The notes under the pieces were generated by a model that was not told the origin of the DNA, did not search any database, and worked only from the letters and a program-made list of their open reading frames with translations. From Chlamydoabsidia padenii (lineage: Eukaryota; Mucoromycota; Mucoromycetes; Mucorales; Cunninghamellaceae), in assembly GCA_025330725.1 (NCBI GenBank), contig JAIWND010000027.1, positions 326,121-390,120 of the forward strand: a stretch of DNA of 64,000 bases, in the 5' to 3' direction. The position numbers and the translations under genes are program-made. Positions 1 through 11,264 of this stretch are shown here, one piece after another. Each line of letters starts with the position of its first letter. Positions within the stretch are counted from its first letter, which is position 1.

Positions 1-333
1 GCCAACTTTGGTATCTTCAAGCAAGGCTGGTTCATGCTTCGCTCTTCTTGCTCAAAGTTCAAGGGACAAACCCAGGCTAACTGGAACAATGGCGCTGTTC
101 TTAACAGTGATCTCAAGGCTGATATTCAATGTCGAAAAGAATCTCAAACGTTTTACGGAACTGACAAGTGGTTTGGTGGACACAGAAATGGTGAAACTGG
201 TTTAAACAATCCTTACACTCAAGATATTGCCAACTACAAGAATGCTATCTACTGGATTCAACAACAAATCGAAAGCAACGCCGCGTTTAAGACTGATGAC
301 ACCAGATTCTGGGTAAATGTTCCTGCTATCTGA
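1..333 (+). CDS. C-terminal part of a probable secreted enzyme (partial; possibly GH134-like)
   Basis: The frame is open from base 1 to a TGA at 331-333 (110 residues) and lacks its 5' end because the window starts inside it. The reading begins ANFGIFKQGWFMLR and contains WNNGAVLNSD, YGTDKWFGGHRNG and a C-terminal FWVNVP. The composition (W, N, G, paired Cys, no Lys-rich tail) is that of a secreted enzyme. From memory, the 'NFGIFKQ.W' and 'WF.GHRNG' blocks recall small fungal lysozyme-fold hydrolases such as the GH134 beta-mannanases, but I cannot verify this and the family name is tentative. The coding status itself is well supported by an uninterrupted, biased frame ending just before AT-rich 3' DNA with AATAAA-like sequence near 380. 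Confidence 0.6.
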   Translation, partial: ANFGIFKQGWFMLRSSCSKFKGQTQANWNNGAVLNSDLKADIQCRKESQTFYGTDKWFGGHRNGETGLNNPYTQDIANYKNAIYWIQQQIESNAAFKTDDTRFWVNVPAI

Positions 334-1766
334 TCTCTGATCATTTTTACTTGACTTGAATATTATATATATACATAATTATAATAAAAAACTACACTTT
401 CATTAGTATGAACTGTTTTTTTAACTTCTTCAAAAAAGGAAGGTCTAAAAGAAATAACATTCAAACCCCGCCACTCGGCTTCATTTTATCTTTTTTCTTC
501 TTTTCTCTCTCTTTCCATTTTTTAATACTAATGCCTCCTTCCATTCCTTCCACCATGTCCTTATACAGTCTACCAACAAACCTTCAAACGTATTCAGTAC
601 TTACGACAACTTGACTTGGTCACATGTGGAGAAGAATGTCTCTAGTTAATCTTGTGACAAGTTGACCTTTTATATCGATGATCAAGAAGAACAAGAAGAC
701 TGGTGGGGCAACAATAATGTGTAAAAAGACTGCCACTTAATCAACCTAAAACCATTAACGAACCAGTAATTACGACGTCTTTACAAGTGCGGCTTACGTC
801 TTAATGGTCATGATATCATTCCGGGGTTTACAAACAGAAGGTTAGACATGGTGTAAGCCATACTTCTTTTTATTAATGAAATATTTAAGGTAGACTACTA
901 CTGGACTTGAACTAATCATCACCCAACTGGTTTGGCTCAAGTCGCTTTTTTTTTTTTTTTTTTGGACAAGGAAATCACCTCTTGGATTGAAACTGAAAGG
1001 GGATATTGTATGGATTGGAAATTGATGACTGGATACTCACCACTCTATACGTTAATAAGGAACAGAAAACAACTTCTAATTCCACCAACCAGTTTTGCCA
1101 GTGATCTCTCTGACCAGACAATCAAATAACAAATGAAGAAGGTGGAAAAAGAAGATATGATGGCCGGTGGTATCGATCTCTGCTCTACATGATCTCCAGA
1201 ATGAAGATAAACCACAGAAAGTATCATGTATGGATATACAACAAGTCTATTTGTGGGAAATCATACTATATCAACACAAGAGGTCAAGCCTCACACAGTC
1301 TGTCTCCAATACTCGTCCTCATCCGACTCCACTTTATTCATACAGTTATCCTAGATATCACCTAGATTAGTTATAATTATCGTTAATCTTTTATCTAAAT
1401 AAAAAAAAAAGTGTATTGATTTTGTTTGAAACATATTACTACTGACTTGTATATATTGCTTTTTGCTCATCTTTTAAAGCAACCCCAGCGGAGTATCCAA
1501 ATTTAAAACATTTTAACCTCCGACTTTCCAGATGTCAAAAGTCGCTATCAAGATCTACATCAGGGGCAAATCATACGAGCTATAAGACCAAATCACCAAT
1601 ATAACCGACCATACAACAGCAACAATGTTCAATATTATTAAAAAAGAAGATGTTAAAATATGTTTTATTGGTTGACACACATATTACATCCATCATAAAC
1701 AATAAAAGGGATTATAAACTAGGATAGGATAAACTAGAGAGAGAGAGAGAGGAAATATTGCCATGT
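334..1766. other. Intergenic region with degraded coding-like stretches
   Basis: No convincing gene is present. The plus strand between about 560 and 1370 has short protein-like stretches in several frames (for example 649-720, and 950-1128 with DWKLMTGYSP) broken by many stops and a T-tract at 944-963. This is the pattern expected of an old gene relic, but I do not recognise the family. ALAS ends at 1767 on the other strand, with a GA dinucleotide run (about 1736-1751) just beyond it. Confidence 0.4.
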
Positions 1767-3610
1767 TCAAACAACCGAGACACTCGAGTGAATGACCTTT
1801 TCTTCCACAACCTTGTCATCCAATCCAAGTTGTTTATCAGTCCACATGGGAGTAGGAGGGGCAGCGTTCTGAGCACCCACGCCAGCACATCCACCCTGAG
1901 CCGCCCAATCATTCACACGTTTAAAGTCGTAACGATCCCAGATAGTTTCCAAAGAATCCACAAGGTGATCGATCATTTTAGCATTGTGACCAGGAGTAGG
2001 TGTGATACGAAGCCGTTCTTCACCACGAGGCACGGTAGGATAGTTGATGCTCTGGACATAAATGCCGTGTTCCGACAATAATTCATCCGATGCCAATTTC
2101 GCAGCTGCCGCATCACCGAGCAAGACAGGCACAATATGAGAAGGATTGGGTACGACAGGAATACCCAAGTTACCGAGACGAGCCTTGACATCGCGTGTGT
2201 TGAGTTGTTGCATTTCACGTTCACCCGTCGATTCCTTCAAGTACTTTACAGATTCCAACGCACCAGACACTACGGCGGGAGGAAGTGAGGTGGTAAAGAT
2301 AAAACCAGGCGCGTACGATCGGACCATATCCACAAACAAAGCCGAGCCAGCAATGTAGCCACCCACGACACCATATGCCTTGCCAAGAGTACCCGTGATA
2401 ATATCGATTTCTTCCATGATGCTTCCATTGCCCATGGCAGGTTGAGCAGCGTTAAGATCATAATCCAAATGTTCGGCGACACCAGCACCACGAGGACCAT
2501 ACATACCTACGGCATGGACTTCATCCAAAAAGGTGATTGCGCCATACTTTTTAGCCAAATCGACGATTTCACGAATGGGACCGATAGAGCCACACATGGA
2601 GTAGACTGATTCAAAGGCAATGATCTTTGGCACACTGGGATCCACCGATTGCAATAGTTCTTCAAGATGAGCCATGTCGTTATGACGGAAAATTTTCTTT
2701 TGAGCACCAGAATGACGCACACCTTGGATCATGGAAGCATGGTTCAGCGCATCGGAGAAGATCACACAGCCGGGCATTTTTCCCGCCACCGTGGACAGAG
2801 TAGCATCGTTGGCAACGTAACAGGAGGAGAATACCAGGGCGCCTTCCTTGTGATGCAGATCAGCCAATTCAGATTCAAGACGAAGATGGAGATCGGCATT
2901 ACCAGCAATGTTTCGGGTTCCACCAGCACCAGCACCATAACGATCCAAAGTACGCCTAAAATAATATAATGCATAAATAGATACGTCGATCATCAAGTCA
3001 GCAATCATCTACTTACTTCATTGTTTCTGTCAAAACAGGATTACGACCCATTCCCAAATAGTCATTGGCACACCAAACTGTCACTTCATCTTCCACACGA
3101 GCAGTGTGAGCACGGGGGAATTTCTGAGCCAATCGGTTAATGTTGTTAAAGTAACGGTAACTTTTATCTTGGTGTTTCTTTTCCAATTCATGTTGATAAA
3201 AGGCTTCATAGTCAAAGTGTTTTCCTTTGGTTTGATGGGTCACAGGAGTGATGGTGGTATTGACCTTGGTGGATTGAACTATAGATAAAGAAGGTTTATA
3301 TCAGTTCCCATTTGTCATTTTTTCCCACACTCCTTACATGACCAATATATATTCTAGTTTTTCTTTTTTTGGATTATATAAGCTTACCTTCAGCTTGAAC
3401 CACCTTGGAAGGGGTTTGTGAAGCAACAGAGGAGGTTGAGAGAGGACGAGCTTGTTGACCGATAGCTTGGCTCATCACAGGACATTGTTGGGCTTTGCGT
3501 AATAATCCGTTTCCAGCAGAAGCACTAGTAGAGAGACGTTTCAAGGTATTGGTAGAAGTGACGTGGATAAAAGGACACGATTTCTTGGCTTGCATCAAGG
3601 CGACTTCCAT
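1767..3610 (-). CDS. HEM1: 5-aminolevulinate synthase, mitochondrial
   Basis: This enzyme condenses glycine and succinyl-CoA to 5-aminolevulinate, the first step of heme synthesis, in the mitochondrial matrix with PLP as cofactor. The model has exons 3610-3388, 3278-3017 and 2955-1767 (557 aa). Exon 1 encodes a Ser/Thr/Lys-rich mitochondrial presequence with two Cys-Pro heme-regulatory-type motifs (SCPF, QCPV). The catalytic core shows [35 protein letters not shown] and the PLP-lysine block [14 protein letters not shown]. The start at 3610 is the first Met that gives a presequence; the frame extends upstream through poly-F and is unlikely to be translated. A copy of the recurrent TTCAAATCCCG motif lies about 145 bp upstream (3754). 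The CP motifs suggest feedback by heme on import, as known for this family. Confidence 0.95.
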
Positions 3611-3753
3611 TATTGTTGTAATGTAAAATGGTGAAGAGAGGGGGGAGGTTAAAAAAAAGCAATGTAAGTTAAAAAAAAAAAAAAAAAAATAAGTAAAAGA
3701 GAAGGGAAGGGAGGGACCCGGCACAAAAATATAAAAAAAAAGTTTTTTCCATT

Positions 3754-3764
3754 TTCAAATCCCG
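3754..3764 (+). promoter_or_regulatory. Exact copy of recurrent TTCAAATCCCG motif, ALAS promoter
   Basis: The sequence is TTCAAATCCCG, continuing as CCGG. It lies about 145 bp upstream of the ALAS start codon. Function is inferred only from its recurrence upstream of many genes here. Confidence 0.5.
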
Positions 3765-3833
3765 CCGGCAAAATAATTAGCATGCAAGCGAATAGCCAAT
3801 AAGCATCAAAGACGGTTTTTATTATTCATTGTG

Positions 3834-5053
3834 TTACAATTCCTCCTTCCATGTGTTAATTGCAGATGTCAGGGTAGGAAGGAGAGTGGTGGTCGAATCT
3901 ATAATTAATGATGGTGTGGTAGTGGGTAAAGAAGAAGATAATGAATCAATCACCGAAGAGGCTATGGATGGATCAGTCGTCAAGGTAGTAGGGGATGGTA
4001 TTGATTGAATAATGGTAGGGGAGATAAGGGGAGTAACAGTAGAAGATATAGTAGATGATTTTTGTAATGCTGAAGATCCGATCCAAAAGAGCCAAGATTT
4101 GCCAACATCATAGGTTCGTTTCTTGATAATATACAGCACCACCAAACAAAAGATACCTACACCAAACAACAGTACCAGTCGATCAAACCAGTCCGACGTT
4201 TCCAATTGTGTGATCATTCGTTTAGAGATGGTCAATAGTGATCCAAGGTTATCATATTCCGACAAAGTTCCCGATAATGTTCTTGAAGATTCAGCTATAA
4301 AAGTGACGGATCAAGCCAAGTATGAGTGGTGATGCAGTTACTGTACATGTCCCTTCTTACCTAGAGTACTTGCCGAATAACTACTTTTTTCCAATTCCTG
4401 TTGCATCAAGGTACTGGTTCGTTGCAAAGCTTCGGTCACACTGGATGTCGCCCGTAATAGTGATTCATCATTTCTAAGGAAAGTTAAAATAGAAGAGGCG
4501 GGTTGAGATACGGAGATTAATCACCTGGTGACAATTTACCCTCGAGCTTTTCGTTGCCGTAGTTCGTATTCTTCGGTAAAACTTGATCCATCCTTTCTGC
4601 CAAAGAGTGCTTCCCGTGTTTCTTGTTCCTTTTTCTGTATACGCTGTTTCGATTTAAGTATGGCCTGTCTTGAATTCGTCTGGAGCCTAAGTATCAAAAC
4701 AAACAAATACAGGTTGAGTTTTACAGTTTTTCAATAGTTAGGTTGGGACTTACTGTCTGCATTGTGTTTCGTATTCTTCTAGACGGTTCAATATCTGGTT
4801 CTTGGTTGCTTGTCGGTCTTCTTCATCAGCTAATAGTTTGACATTCTAAAGTGTTTAAAAGATGGTGTTAGGTAACATCTATTTTAACAAAGGATCCGCT
4901 TACCTGTATATCTTGTTCCAGCTGACGAATGTCATTTCGGATGAGACTGGCTACTTCTTCATAAACACCAAGAGAGTCCACATTGTTGATGCGATAGATA
5001 TGTCGTTGGCAATCGGCTGCTTGTTTGCTTAAAGACCTGAATTTGTCGTCCAT
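3834..5053 (-). CDS. SEC20: Sec20-family Qb-SNARE (Golgi-to-ER transport)
   Basis: Sec20 (BNIP1 in animals) is an ER SNARE acting with Ufe1/Use1/Sec22 and the Dsl1 complex in fusion of COPI vesicles. The model has five exons, 5053-4904, 4845-4754, 4686-4525, 4473-4361 and 4294-3834, giving 325 aa. The N-terminal half is helical. A SNARE-like heptad region (LLRATSSVTEALQRTSTLMQ and following) precedes a transmembrane segment, WFDRLVLLFGVGIFCLVVLY, ending in basic IKKR. After the TM comes a Ser/Thr/Pro-rich luminal tail of about 85 residues that ends in -KEEL, resembling an HDEL/KDEL retrieval signal; yeast Sec20 ends in HDEL. An in-frame Met at 5101 would add 16 residues; 5053 is preferred. 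A TTCAAACCCCG motif variant lies at 5127-5137. Confidence 0.85.
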
Positions 5054-5126
5054 GGTGTGGGAGAACACAAGGGAAAAAGGTGTCGATTGTATTTTTCCCA
5101 CTAAGACCGCGGATGTTTATTTCATT

Positions 5127-5137
5127 TTCAAACCCCG
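5127..5137 (+). promoter_or_regulatory. Variant of recurrent promoter motif, SEC20 promoter
   Basis: TTCAAACCCCG, one base from the exact motif, about 75 bp upstream of the SEC20 start codon. Confidence 0.4.
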
Positions 5138-5399
5138 TTGGCCCCCAAAAAACTATAAAAAGGCACGTTTCTTTGGTATCATTTCGTTTTTCTTCCTTGT
5201 TGCTCCTGTCTTGTGATCATACACGTATAAATCTTTCGCCTTTTACTAAAGATTTCCGTGGCTGCGGGACATAAATGGAGCTGACCCAAATTTTTTGTCA
5301 AACCTTTTTCTTTTTCTTTGATAGAAAAAGAAAAATGTGGTTGATTCTCATACAAAAACATGAATGAAAATGCGGGATTTAAAACAAATATATTTGTGG

Positions 5400-6000
5400 A
5401 CGATGTTTGTTGGGAAGCGCTGTCATCCCATTCTTTTCTAATAGTGTGACACTCACCATTCGACAAAGCAACATGTACCAAGTCGATATACACCACTTTG
5501 TCCTTCTCACTTGGACAATCACTTCCCTTCCTTGTTATGGCACTTTTACCAAAGATGATTCAACCTGTTAGGAACTGATGATGCTTCGCTATTGCTACCA
5601 ACTCGACAAAATTGGCAACAGTAGCAGGTCTCGAAACGGTAGGGTATCTAATCTGGTTTATGCTATTCAACTTTTTGCTTTTCTGTCTTCTTTATTAGAG
5701 CCAGGAACCGATTACTAACACTCCAACAATGCAACTGATTGATGATCTTCTTTTACAAAAGTGAACTTGCAGTCATCGGCATTGATGGTTATGCTAGGGC
5801 GACACTTTAACAGGAACATCCATTTGCTCATGGTGTAGACAACTACTCCTTTCTCCCTTTGTCTTCCGAAATAACACCTAATCGAAATGAATGGCGAATC
5901 GGTTTTACAAGCAGAAACGACAATGGATCACCTAATATAAAGATACTAGTGACAGCAAATAATGAATCATCACCAATTATACAACTACAACAACCATAAT
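5400..6000 (+). pseudogene. Possible gene relic, family not recognised
   Basis: The clearest stretch is 5758-6000. It reads through 80 codons with a single in-frame stop (TAA at 5809-5811) and ends at a TAA (5998-6000); it includes FAHGVDNYSFLPLSSE and NEWRIGFTSRND, which look like real protein. Upstream, 5560-5640 has another short protein-like run in a different frame. Protein-like composition broken by stops and frame changes suggests a decayed gene. I could not place the family. Nothing else is seen between 5054 and 6218. Confidence 0.35.
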
Positions 6001-6218
6001 TCTGATAGGAAAATGGGTTCTTTCCCTTGGTTTATATAGTCTCCATCCCCTAGTTTAGCTATTATAAACATACATACCACTATGCTGGATTCACATCAAC
6101 AAATAGTCTACTGGTTGTAAACTTTATTATTATTATTAATTGAATAAACCAGACAATAAAGTCCTACCCTTACTTCTAATTATATTATACAATATACTAG
6201 TAACTGCATATGTTGCCA

Positions 6219-6363
6219 TTATGATAAAGATGCATCAATAGATGCCAACCAAGCATCGTCCACATACCAGAGTCCATGTTCCTTCAGTTTGACCACCTTT
6301 TCATCCCCAACCTAAAAAAAAAGAAAAAAGGTTAACATTTTCATATTTTCAATCATGAATGAT

Positions 6364-6411
<48 letters not shown>

Positions 6412-7496
6412 AAGTAATTTGCATGTACAATATAAGGATCGACCCCCAAGCGTTCATTATACCGTTCCAAAAAGTACGACCGCCCATTTGGAAACAGAAA
6501 AGCATCCAATAAGACCACATGAGTCGATCGTATATCCAAGTTCATACGTACCAGTGCTTGATTTATAGCCACCTGTTGTGTCATCATACTATTCCCCGGT
6601 TGTTCCTGAATATAGACAGTATCCGCCATCACCCGTTTCATGACTGGAGTAGGTCGCATCAAGAAGAAGCCCGAGTTGACATTATGTTGTTGCACATCAT
6701 CCTGTTGAAAGATGACATGAGTATGCCCGCCTCGAAGATCCATCAGTCCACGCACATAATCCCTTGTTCTCGTCCTTGTCCACACCACATCCACATCAGA
6801 ATAAAGCGCAGAGATATCCAGGTGAAGAATGTGTTGTACGACGACGGATTTGGTGAATGTGATTAGGCAGTAATCTTGGGTGGGATAGGCGGCCCAGTGA
6901 CTGGAGACCGCATAGTGAGACCAGGCAACGGGAATCACAAAGGCATGGTTACCGTACCCTGCCTTGTAGAGATGATCGTAGAGTGCTTGGTCCAGACAGA
7001 CCACCACGTAACGTTCTTCGTGTGTTCGTTCCAGGGACCGGATCCAGTTGTAGACGAAATGTCGCATACCATAATTAGCGACAGTGATGATGAGTGTTCG
7101 TGGCCAGTGAAGATTGCTGTTGATGACTTCCATAACATCTTTACTGGGCCTTGACATGGTCGTTGGTTCGATCAATGGCAAGAGATCGCCATCATCAATA
7201 GGATCAGGTGTAGGCACAGGTGTATCTCGTAGTAGCTGGGGTATAGAGGATCCATAATAAAAACAATCACAGAGCCATGGTGATTTAGCTAATGTTGATA
7301 GTGATGTACTGGTGTCGTTTTTATTAATAAGGTTGGTATCACTATTGTTGTTGTTGTCGAGGACGTCGTTCGTGCTATCTTCAAAAGGCAAAGATGGTGA
7401 ATATGAGGTGATGGTTTCTTGGTGGTTGATATGTCGTAGAGTCAATAATGATACCAGTATAACTATAAGAATAGCAGCATGGCGTAGATTTATCAT
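6219..7496 (-). CDS. Type II membrane glycosyltransferase, nucleotide-diphospho-sugar transferase family
   Basis: The model has two exons, 7496-6411 and 6311-6219 (392 aa). A short N-terminal cytoplasmic stretch is followed by a signal anchor (about residues 7-22, AAILIVILVSLLTL), an Asn/Ser/Thr-rich stem, and a catalytic domain (about residues 115-390). The domain contains VVVCLDQALYDHLY and the DxD-like ALYSDVDVVWTR, the site that binds metal and nucleotide sugar. This arrangement matches Golgi glycosyltransferases of the Nucleotid_trans (PF03407-type) superfamily, some of which are GT77 enzymes; the sugar donor and acceptor cannot be inferred. The intron donor is immediately followed by the longest homopolymer in the window, so the exon 2 assignment (VGDEKVVKLKEHGLWYVDDA) rests on frame and family-like sequence. 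CGGGATTTGAA lies 90 bp upstream. Confidence 0.8.
6366..6408. repeat. 43-nt poly(T) tract inside glycosyltransferase intron
   Basis: An uninterrupted run of T on the plus strand (A on the coding strand) that starts right after the intron's GT donor. It is the longest homopolymer in the window, and its true length is likely uncertain in any assembly. Confidence 0.9.
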
Positions 7497-7586
7497 GGCG
7501 GGAAATTCATAAAGGGAAGGAAAGAATTCAAAAAAAAAAAAAAAAAAAAAAAATGAAACGAACAAAAAATAGAACATTGGGAAGAG

Positions 7587-7597
7587 CGGGATTTGAA
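7587..7597 (-). promoter_or_regulatory. Exact copy of recurrent motif, glycosyltransferase promoter
   Basis: CGGGATTTGAA on the plus strand, about 90 bp upstream of the glycosyltransferase start codon. The 527-bp gap to ETF-beta otherwise holds only divergent promoter DNA. Confidence 0.5.
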
Positions 7598-8024
7598 TTA
7601 TGAAAAGTACACATAACAGGTAATTTACAATGCTTTTTCTGTAAACCAATAAAATCTGCAAAGCCTTGGTGTGTCTTACTTTTCCCCACATCTATAGCAT
7701 TGCTTCAAGTTACTGCACCATTATAAAACTGTGACAATTGCTTATTGACTAGTTTGTGCGTGACATTCTTCCCCTTGCTATTTTACTTTCTATATAGTCA
7801 GTCTTGGATGATTCAGGAGAACAAAAGATCTGATATGGATGCCAAAGATCTCGGTGTGATGCATCATTAGGTGACGTAGCGAAATAATAAAAAAGGGACA
7901 TCATGATCTGACAGTGGGGAAATCAATTTAAGCGCCGATTCAATTATTCACCAATATTTGAATCGTTCTTATTTTCACGTTTTCCCCTCTTCTTTTTCCT
8001 TTTTACTTTTCCAACCTTGTCATA

Positions 8025-8211
8025 ATGTCCAACCCTTTACGCATCTTTGTCCCCGTCAAGCGTGTCATCGACTATGGTAGGTAGCAAGAAAAGAATAAAG
8101 AAAAAAAAGATACAGCTGGTATGGTCAATTATGGTTATTGAACTCAAGTTGGCCTTGTGAACACCCATCCTTGATACCCAACTGAACAGCCTCCCCCACT
8201 CCACTCACCTC

Positions 8212-8251
<40 letters not shown>

Positions 8252-9095
8252 TTTTGTGTAGCTGTCAAGGTCCGTGTGAATCCCGCCAAAACCGATGTCG
8301 ATCGTAATGTCAAGCACAGTATGAATCCATTCGATGAAATTGCCGTTGAAGAAGCCGTGAGGATCAAGACCAAGAATAAGGCAACAGAAGTAGTGACCAT
8401 CTCGTGTGGGTCAGCCAAAGCTCAAGAAACCTTACGTACCGCCCTGGCTATGGGAGCCGATAGTGCTGTCCATGTCGAAGTCAAGGATGATTCTACCTTA
8501 CAACCTCTTGCTGTTGCCAAGTTACTGAAGGCTTATACGGACCAACAAGAAAAAAAACCTGATTTATTCATCTTGGGGAAGCAGGCCATTGATGATGATG
8601 CGAATCAAACCGGTCAAATGCTTGCGGGATTATTGAACTGGCCTCAGGTAAATGTGGGTTATGGACAAGTAATCAAATGAACTGACGTTTTTATATATAG
8701 ACAACATTTGCTTCCAAAGTTGAATTCGAAGGTGAATCTCTGAAGGTGACTCGTGAAATTGATGGTGGTTTGGAAACATTAAAGACCAAGATGCCTGCTA
8801 TCATTACTACTGACCTCAGGTAAATAGTCATACTCTCGAAGAAAAAGAAAGAATAGATAGGACTTATTACATGTATTTTAGATTGAATGAACCTCGGTAT
8901 GCGTCCTTGCCCAATATCATGAAGGCCAAGAAGAAACCTTTGACCAAGATCACGCCTGAAGATCTCGGCGTGGACATCTCTCCCCGTATCGAAACTCTCA
9001 AGGTAGAAGAACCTGCCAAGCGTCAAGGCGGTCGCAAGGTGGAATCTGTGGATGAATTACTGGACAAGTTAAAAAACGAAGCCAAGGTGTTGTAG
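8025..9095 (+). CDS. ETFB: Electron transfer flavoprotein subunit beta
   Basis: ETF-beta forms the mitochondrial ETF heterodimer with ETF-alpha, binds FAD and AMP, and passes electrons from acyl-CoA and other dehydrogenases to ETF-ubiquinone oxidoreductase. Exons are 8025-8076, 8262-8647, 8701-8819 and 8882-9095 (256 aa, the normal length). Visible family blocks are [13 protein letters not shown] at the N-terminus, [57 protein letters not shown], and the ETF-beta signature region [13 protein letters not shown] followed by [21 protein letters not shown]. Intron 1 carries a (TTA)n microsatellite. An AATAAA signal lies at 9135-9140, 40 bp past the stop. Confidence 0.96.
8214..8251. repeat. (TTA)n trinucleotide microsatellite in ETFB intron 1
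   Basis: About a dozen uninterrupted ATT/TTA units lie just before the polypyrimidine stretch and the TAG acceptor at 8261. Confidence 0.85.
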
Positions 9096-9898
9096 AAATA
9101 GATTACTATTGTTGTTACTTTTTTTGATTGATTAAATAAAAATGATGTAAACTACATGATTTTTAGTGACTATTTTGCTCCTGAAAAACACTCATAATTT
9201 CTTTGAACACCTTTTACATTGTCGACTTTTTCAGTATATGACTATATGTATTATGTAGACGTTTAGAATGGGGATATTAACTTGTATCAAATTGAACGGG
9301 CTGGGTGATAAAGGACCACAAAGGCTCTTGTCGAGTATTCAAACCCCGATTCATGCAGAAACCCGATTTTCCCCGACTGAAGGACACCCAAGGCTCACTA
9401 TCATTGTCGTAAAGACATGTAGGGATCATGATATCAGGAACTAGTTATTTCCATCCATAACGTTACTCTTGGGCGAGGAAATCTTCTTGTCACCTATGAT
9501 GAAAATGTTAGTAAGCGAGATATCATATGACAGCTCTCTCACTTTTTTTTTTTTGTTGTTAAAAGTGAGCACGCTTTATATCAACATGCATCCACAATGG
9601 TATGATGTCAAAAAGTGTCACGAAAATACAAAAAGGTGAGATTTCATTGGCTGGCGTTATTACCAATCCTGGTCCTTTTTCAAAAATCAATGTTCTTTTT
9701 CATCATGGTCTTCTTCCTACAATATACCATCTATCAGTGGTAAGTAAGGTGGGAGAATGAACCCTGTTTCGGATGGTTCTCCCGGGTCGGCGATTGAATT
9801 TTCCATGCCCGAATCTCATGAGACAGAATAAATTCATCACAAAAGGGTTTCTCTTTCTTTCCTTCAAACAATTACCCTACATTAATTAAACACAAACC
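9096..9898. other. Intergenic region between ETFB and RVS161
   Basis: No gene is seen. It contains the ETFB polyadenylation signal (9135), a near-copy of the recurrent motif (ATTCAAACCCCG, near 9339) and a second CCCGA-containing stretch near 9370. The 5' UTR of RVS161 presumably begins downstream of 9780. Confidence 0.6.
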
Positions 9899-11037
9899 AT
9901 GGCTTTCCTGTATGTATTATTTGACCTTTATAACAAAGACACTCACTTTAACTTTTTTTTTGTTTGTTTAATAGTAATGGATTCAAGAAGAATTTGAACC
10001 GGGCTGGTCAATCGGTAAGAACAACAGTAATATACAATCTTGTAGACAACACTCTCACCTTTCTACTTTTACATTTATATACTGGGTTATAGATCATGCA
10101 ACGTACTGGTAACTCTGATAAAACTGCTGATAGCGAATTTGACGAAGAATATAGCCGTTTTAAAACGCAAGTGGAAAAAAAAAAAAAGAACAAACAGTTT
10201 ATACTGATTGATTCCTTATAGATTAGAAAAGAAGTCTGAAAAGCTATCAAAGGAAACAAAAGGATACCTGGATTCTATTCGAGGTAAAGATAAAAAAAAA
10301 AAAAGTCATAGAATGAAAGATATTAACCCCAGTGTATGATGTATGATATAGGTATGACCTCAGCTCAAACTCGAATCGCCCAGACAATAGAATTATTTTA
10401 TGATGACAGTAATCCCATGGGCCCAAGTGGTGCGGATTACAAGCGGGTGATGGAAAAACTGGACGAAGAAGCTAGAACAGATTTGGTAATGATGAAAACA
10501 GGAGGATTGTGTCACATATTAAACAACGACTTTTTTAGGATACTGCATTTAGAACAACTGTATTGGAACCCTTTGGACGATTCTGCTCCTACTTCCCTGA
10601 AATCAATGAAGCAGTAAAACGACGACAAAAGAAATTATTGGATTATGATACACAGCGATCAAAGGTGCGCAAATTAATCGATAAACCAAGTGAAGATCCT
10701 CAACGATTACCAAGAGTAAGTTGAAAACAAGTGGGGTTTGATTGATACTAATCTATTTTATGTGTAGGCGGAACAAGAAGCAAACATGGCCCGTGAAATG
10801 TATGAAAATCTCAATAGTATATTGGTGAATGATTTACCAAAGGTGGTGGAACTCCGTGTACCTTATTTGGATCCTTCTTTTGAAGCTCTAGTGAAATCTC
10901 AACTACAATTTGCTCAAACAAGTTATGAACAATTAGAAGGTCTACGACGCCACTTTCCGCCTGAAAACGAAAATGACCAACGTGTGGACAATGTATTGCA
11001 ACAAATGCGTGAATTGACTATCTGTGGTAACTTTTAG
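9899..11037 (+). CDS. RVS161: BAR-domain protein, Rvs161/Hob3 family
   Basis: Rvs161-type proteins (Hob3 in fission yeast) are N-BAR adaptors that bend membranes at endocytic and cortical actin sites, usually as a heterodimer with Rvs167. Seven exons (9899-9909, 9975-10014, 10093-10166, 10222-10283, 10352-10485, 10539-10715, 10768-11037) give 255 aa, close to the usual 260-265. Blocks seen are FKKNLNRAGQS, KLSKETKGYLDSIRGMTSAQ, AQTIELFYDDSNPM and a helical C-terminal half with no SH3 domain, as expected. The first coding exon is only 11 nt. Intron 3 must use a GC donor (exon ends ...AAAC, intron GCAAGT), because only that junction keeps the frame into LEKKSEKLSKE. Confidence 0.93.
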
Positions 11038-11150
11038 ATTAAATTATCCCCTTTTTAAATCCTTTGTATAACATCATCCATCACAATAAAGACTATCTTT
11101 GTATTTGTCCCTTGATCGTGGTTTGTCTACCTTTAAAAAGTGAAGTGCGT

Positions 11151-11161
11151 CGGGATTTGAA
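11151..11161 (-). promoter_or_regulatory. Exact copy of recurrent motif, HAT1 promoter
   Basis: CGGGATTTGAA, 104 bp upstream of the HAT1 start codon, followed by a long T-tract. Confidence 0.5.
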
Positions 11162-11189
11162 TCGCCAGACAAGAAAATGGCGTTTTTAC

Positions 11190-11228
<39 letters not shown>

Positions 11229-11264
11229 CACGTTCTTCTTCTTCTTCTTCTCTTTACTCCCGTC

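Noticed and set aside
5054..5101. Upstream in-frame ATG extending SEC20 by 16 residues
   Set aside because: The 5053 start gives the family-like N-terminus; the extension reads through the probable 5' UTR.
8125..8418. Poly-Ile minus-strand ORF
   Set aside because: It is a reading of the (TTA)n microsatellite and of ETFB exon 2 on the wrong strand.
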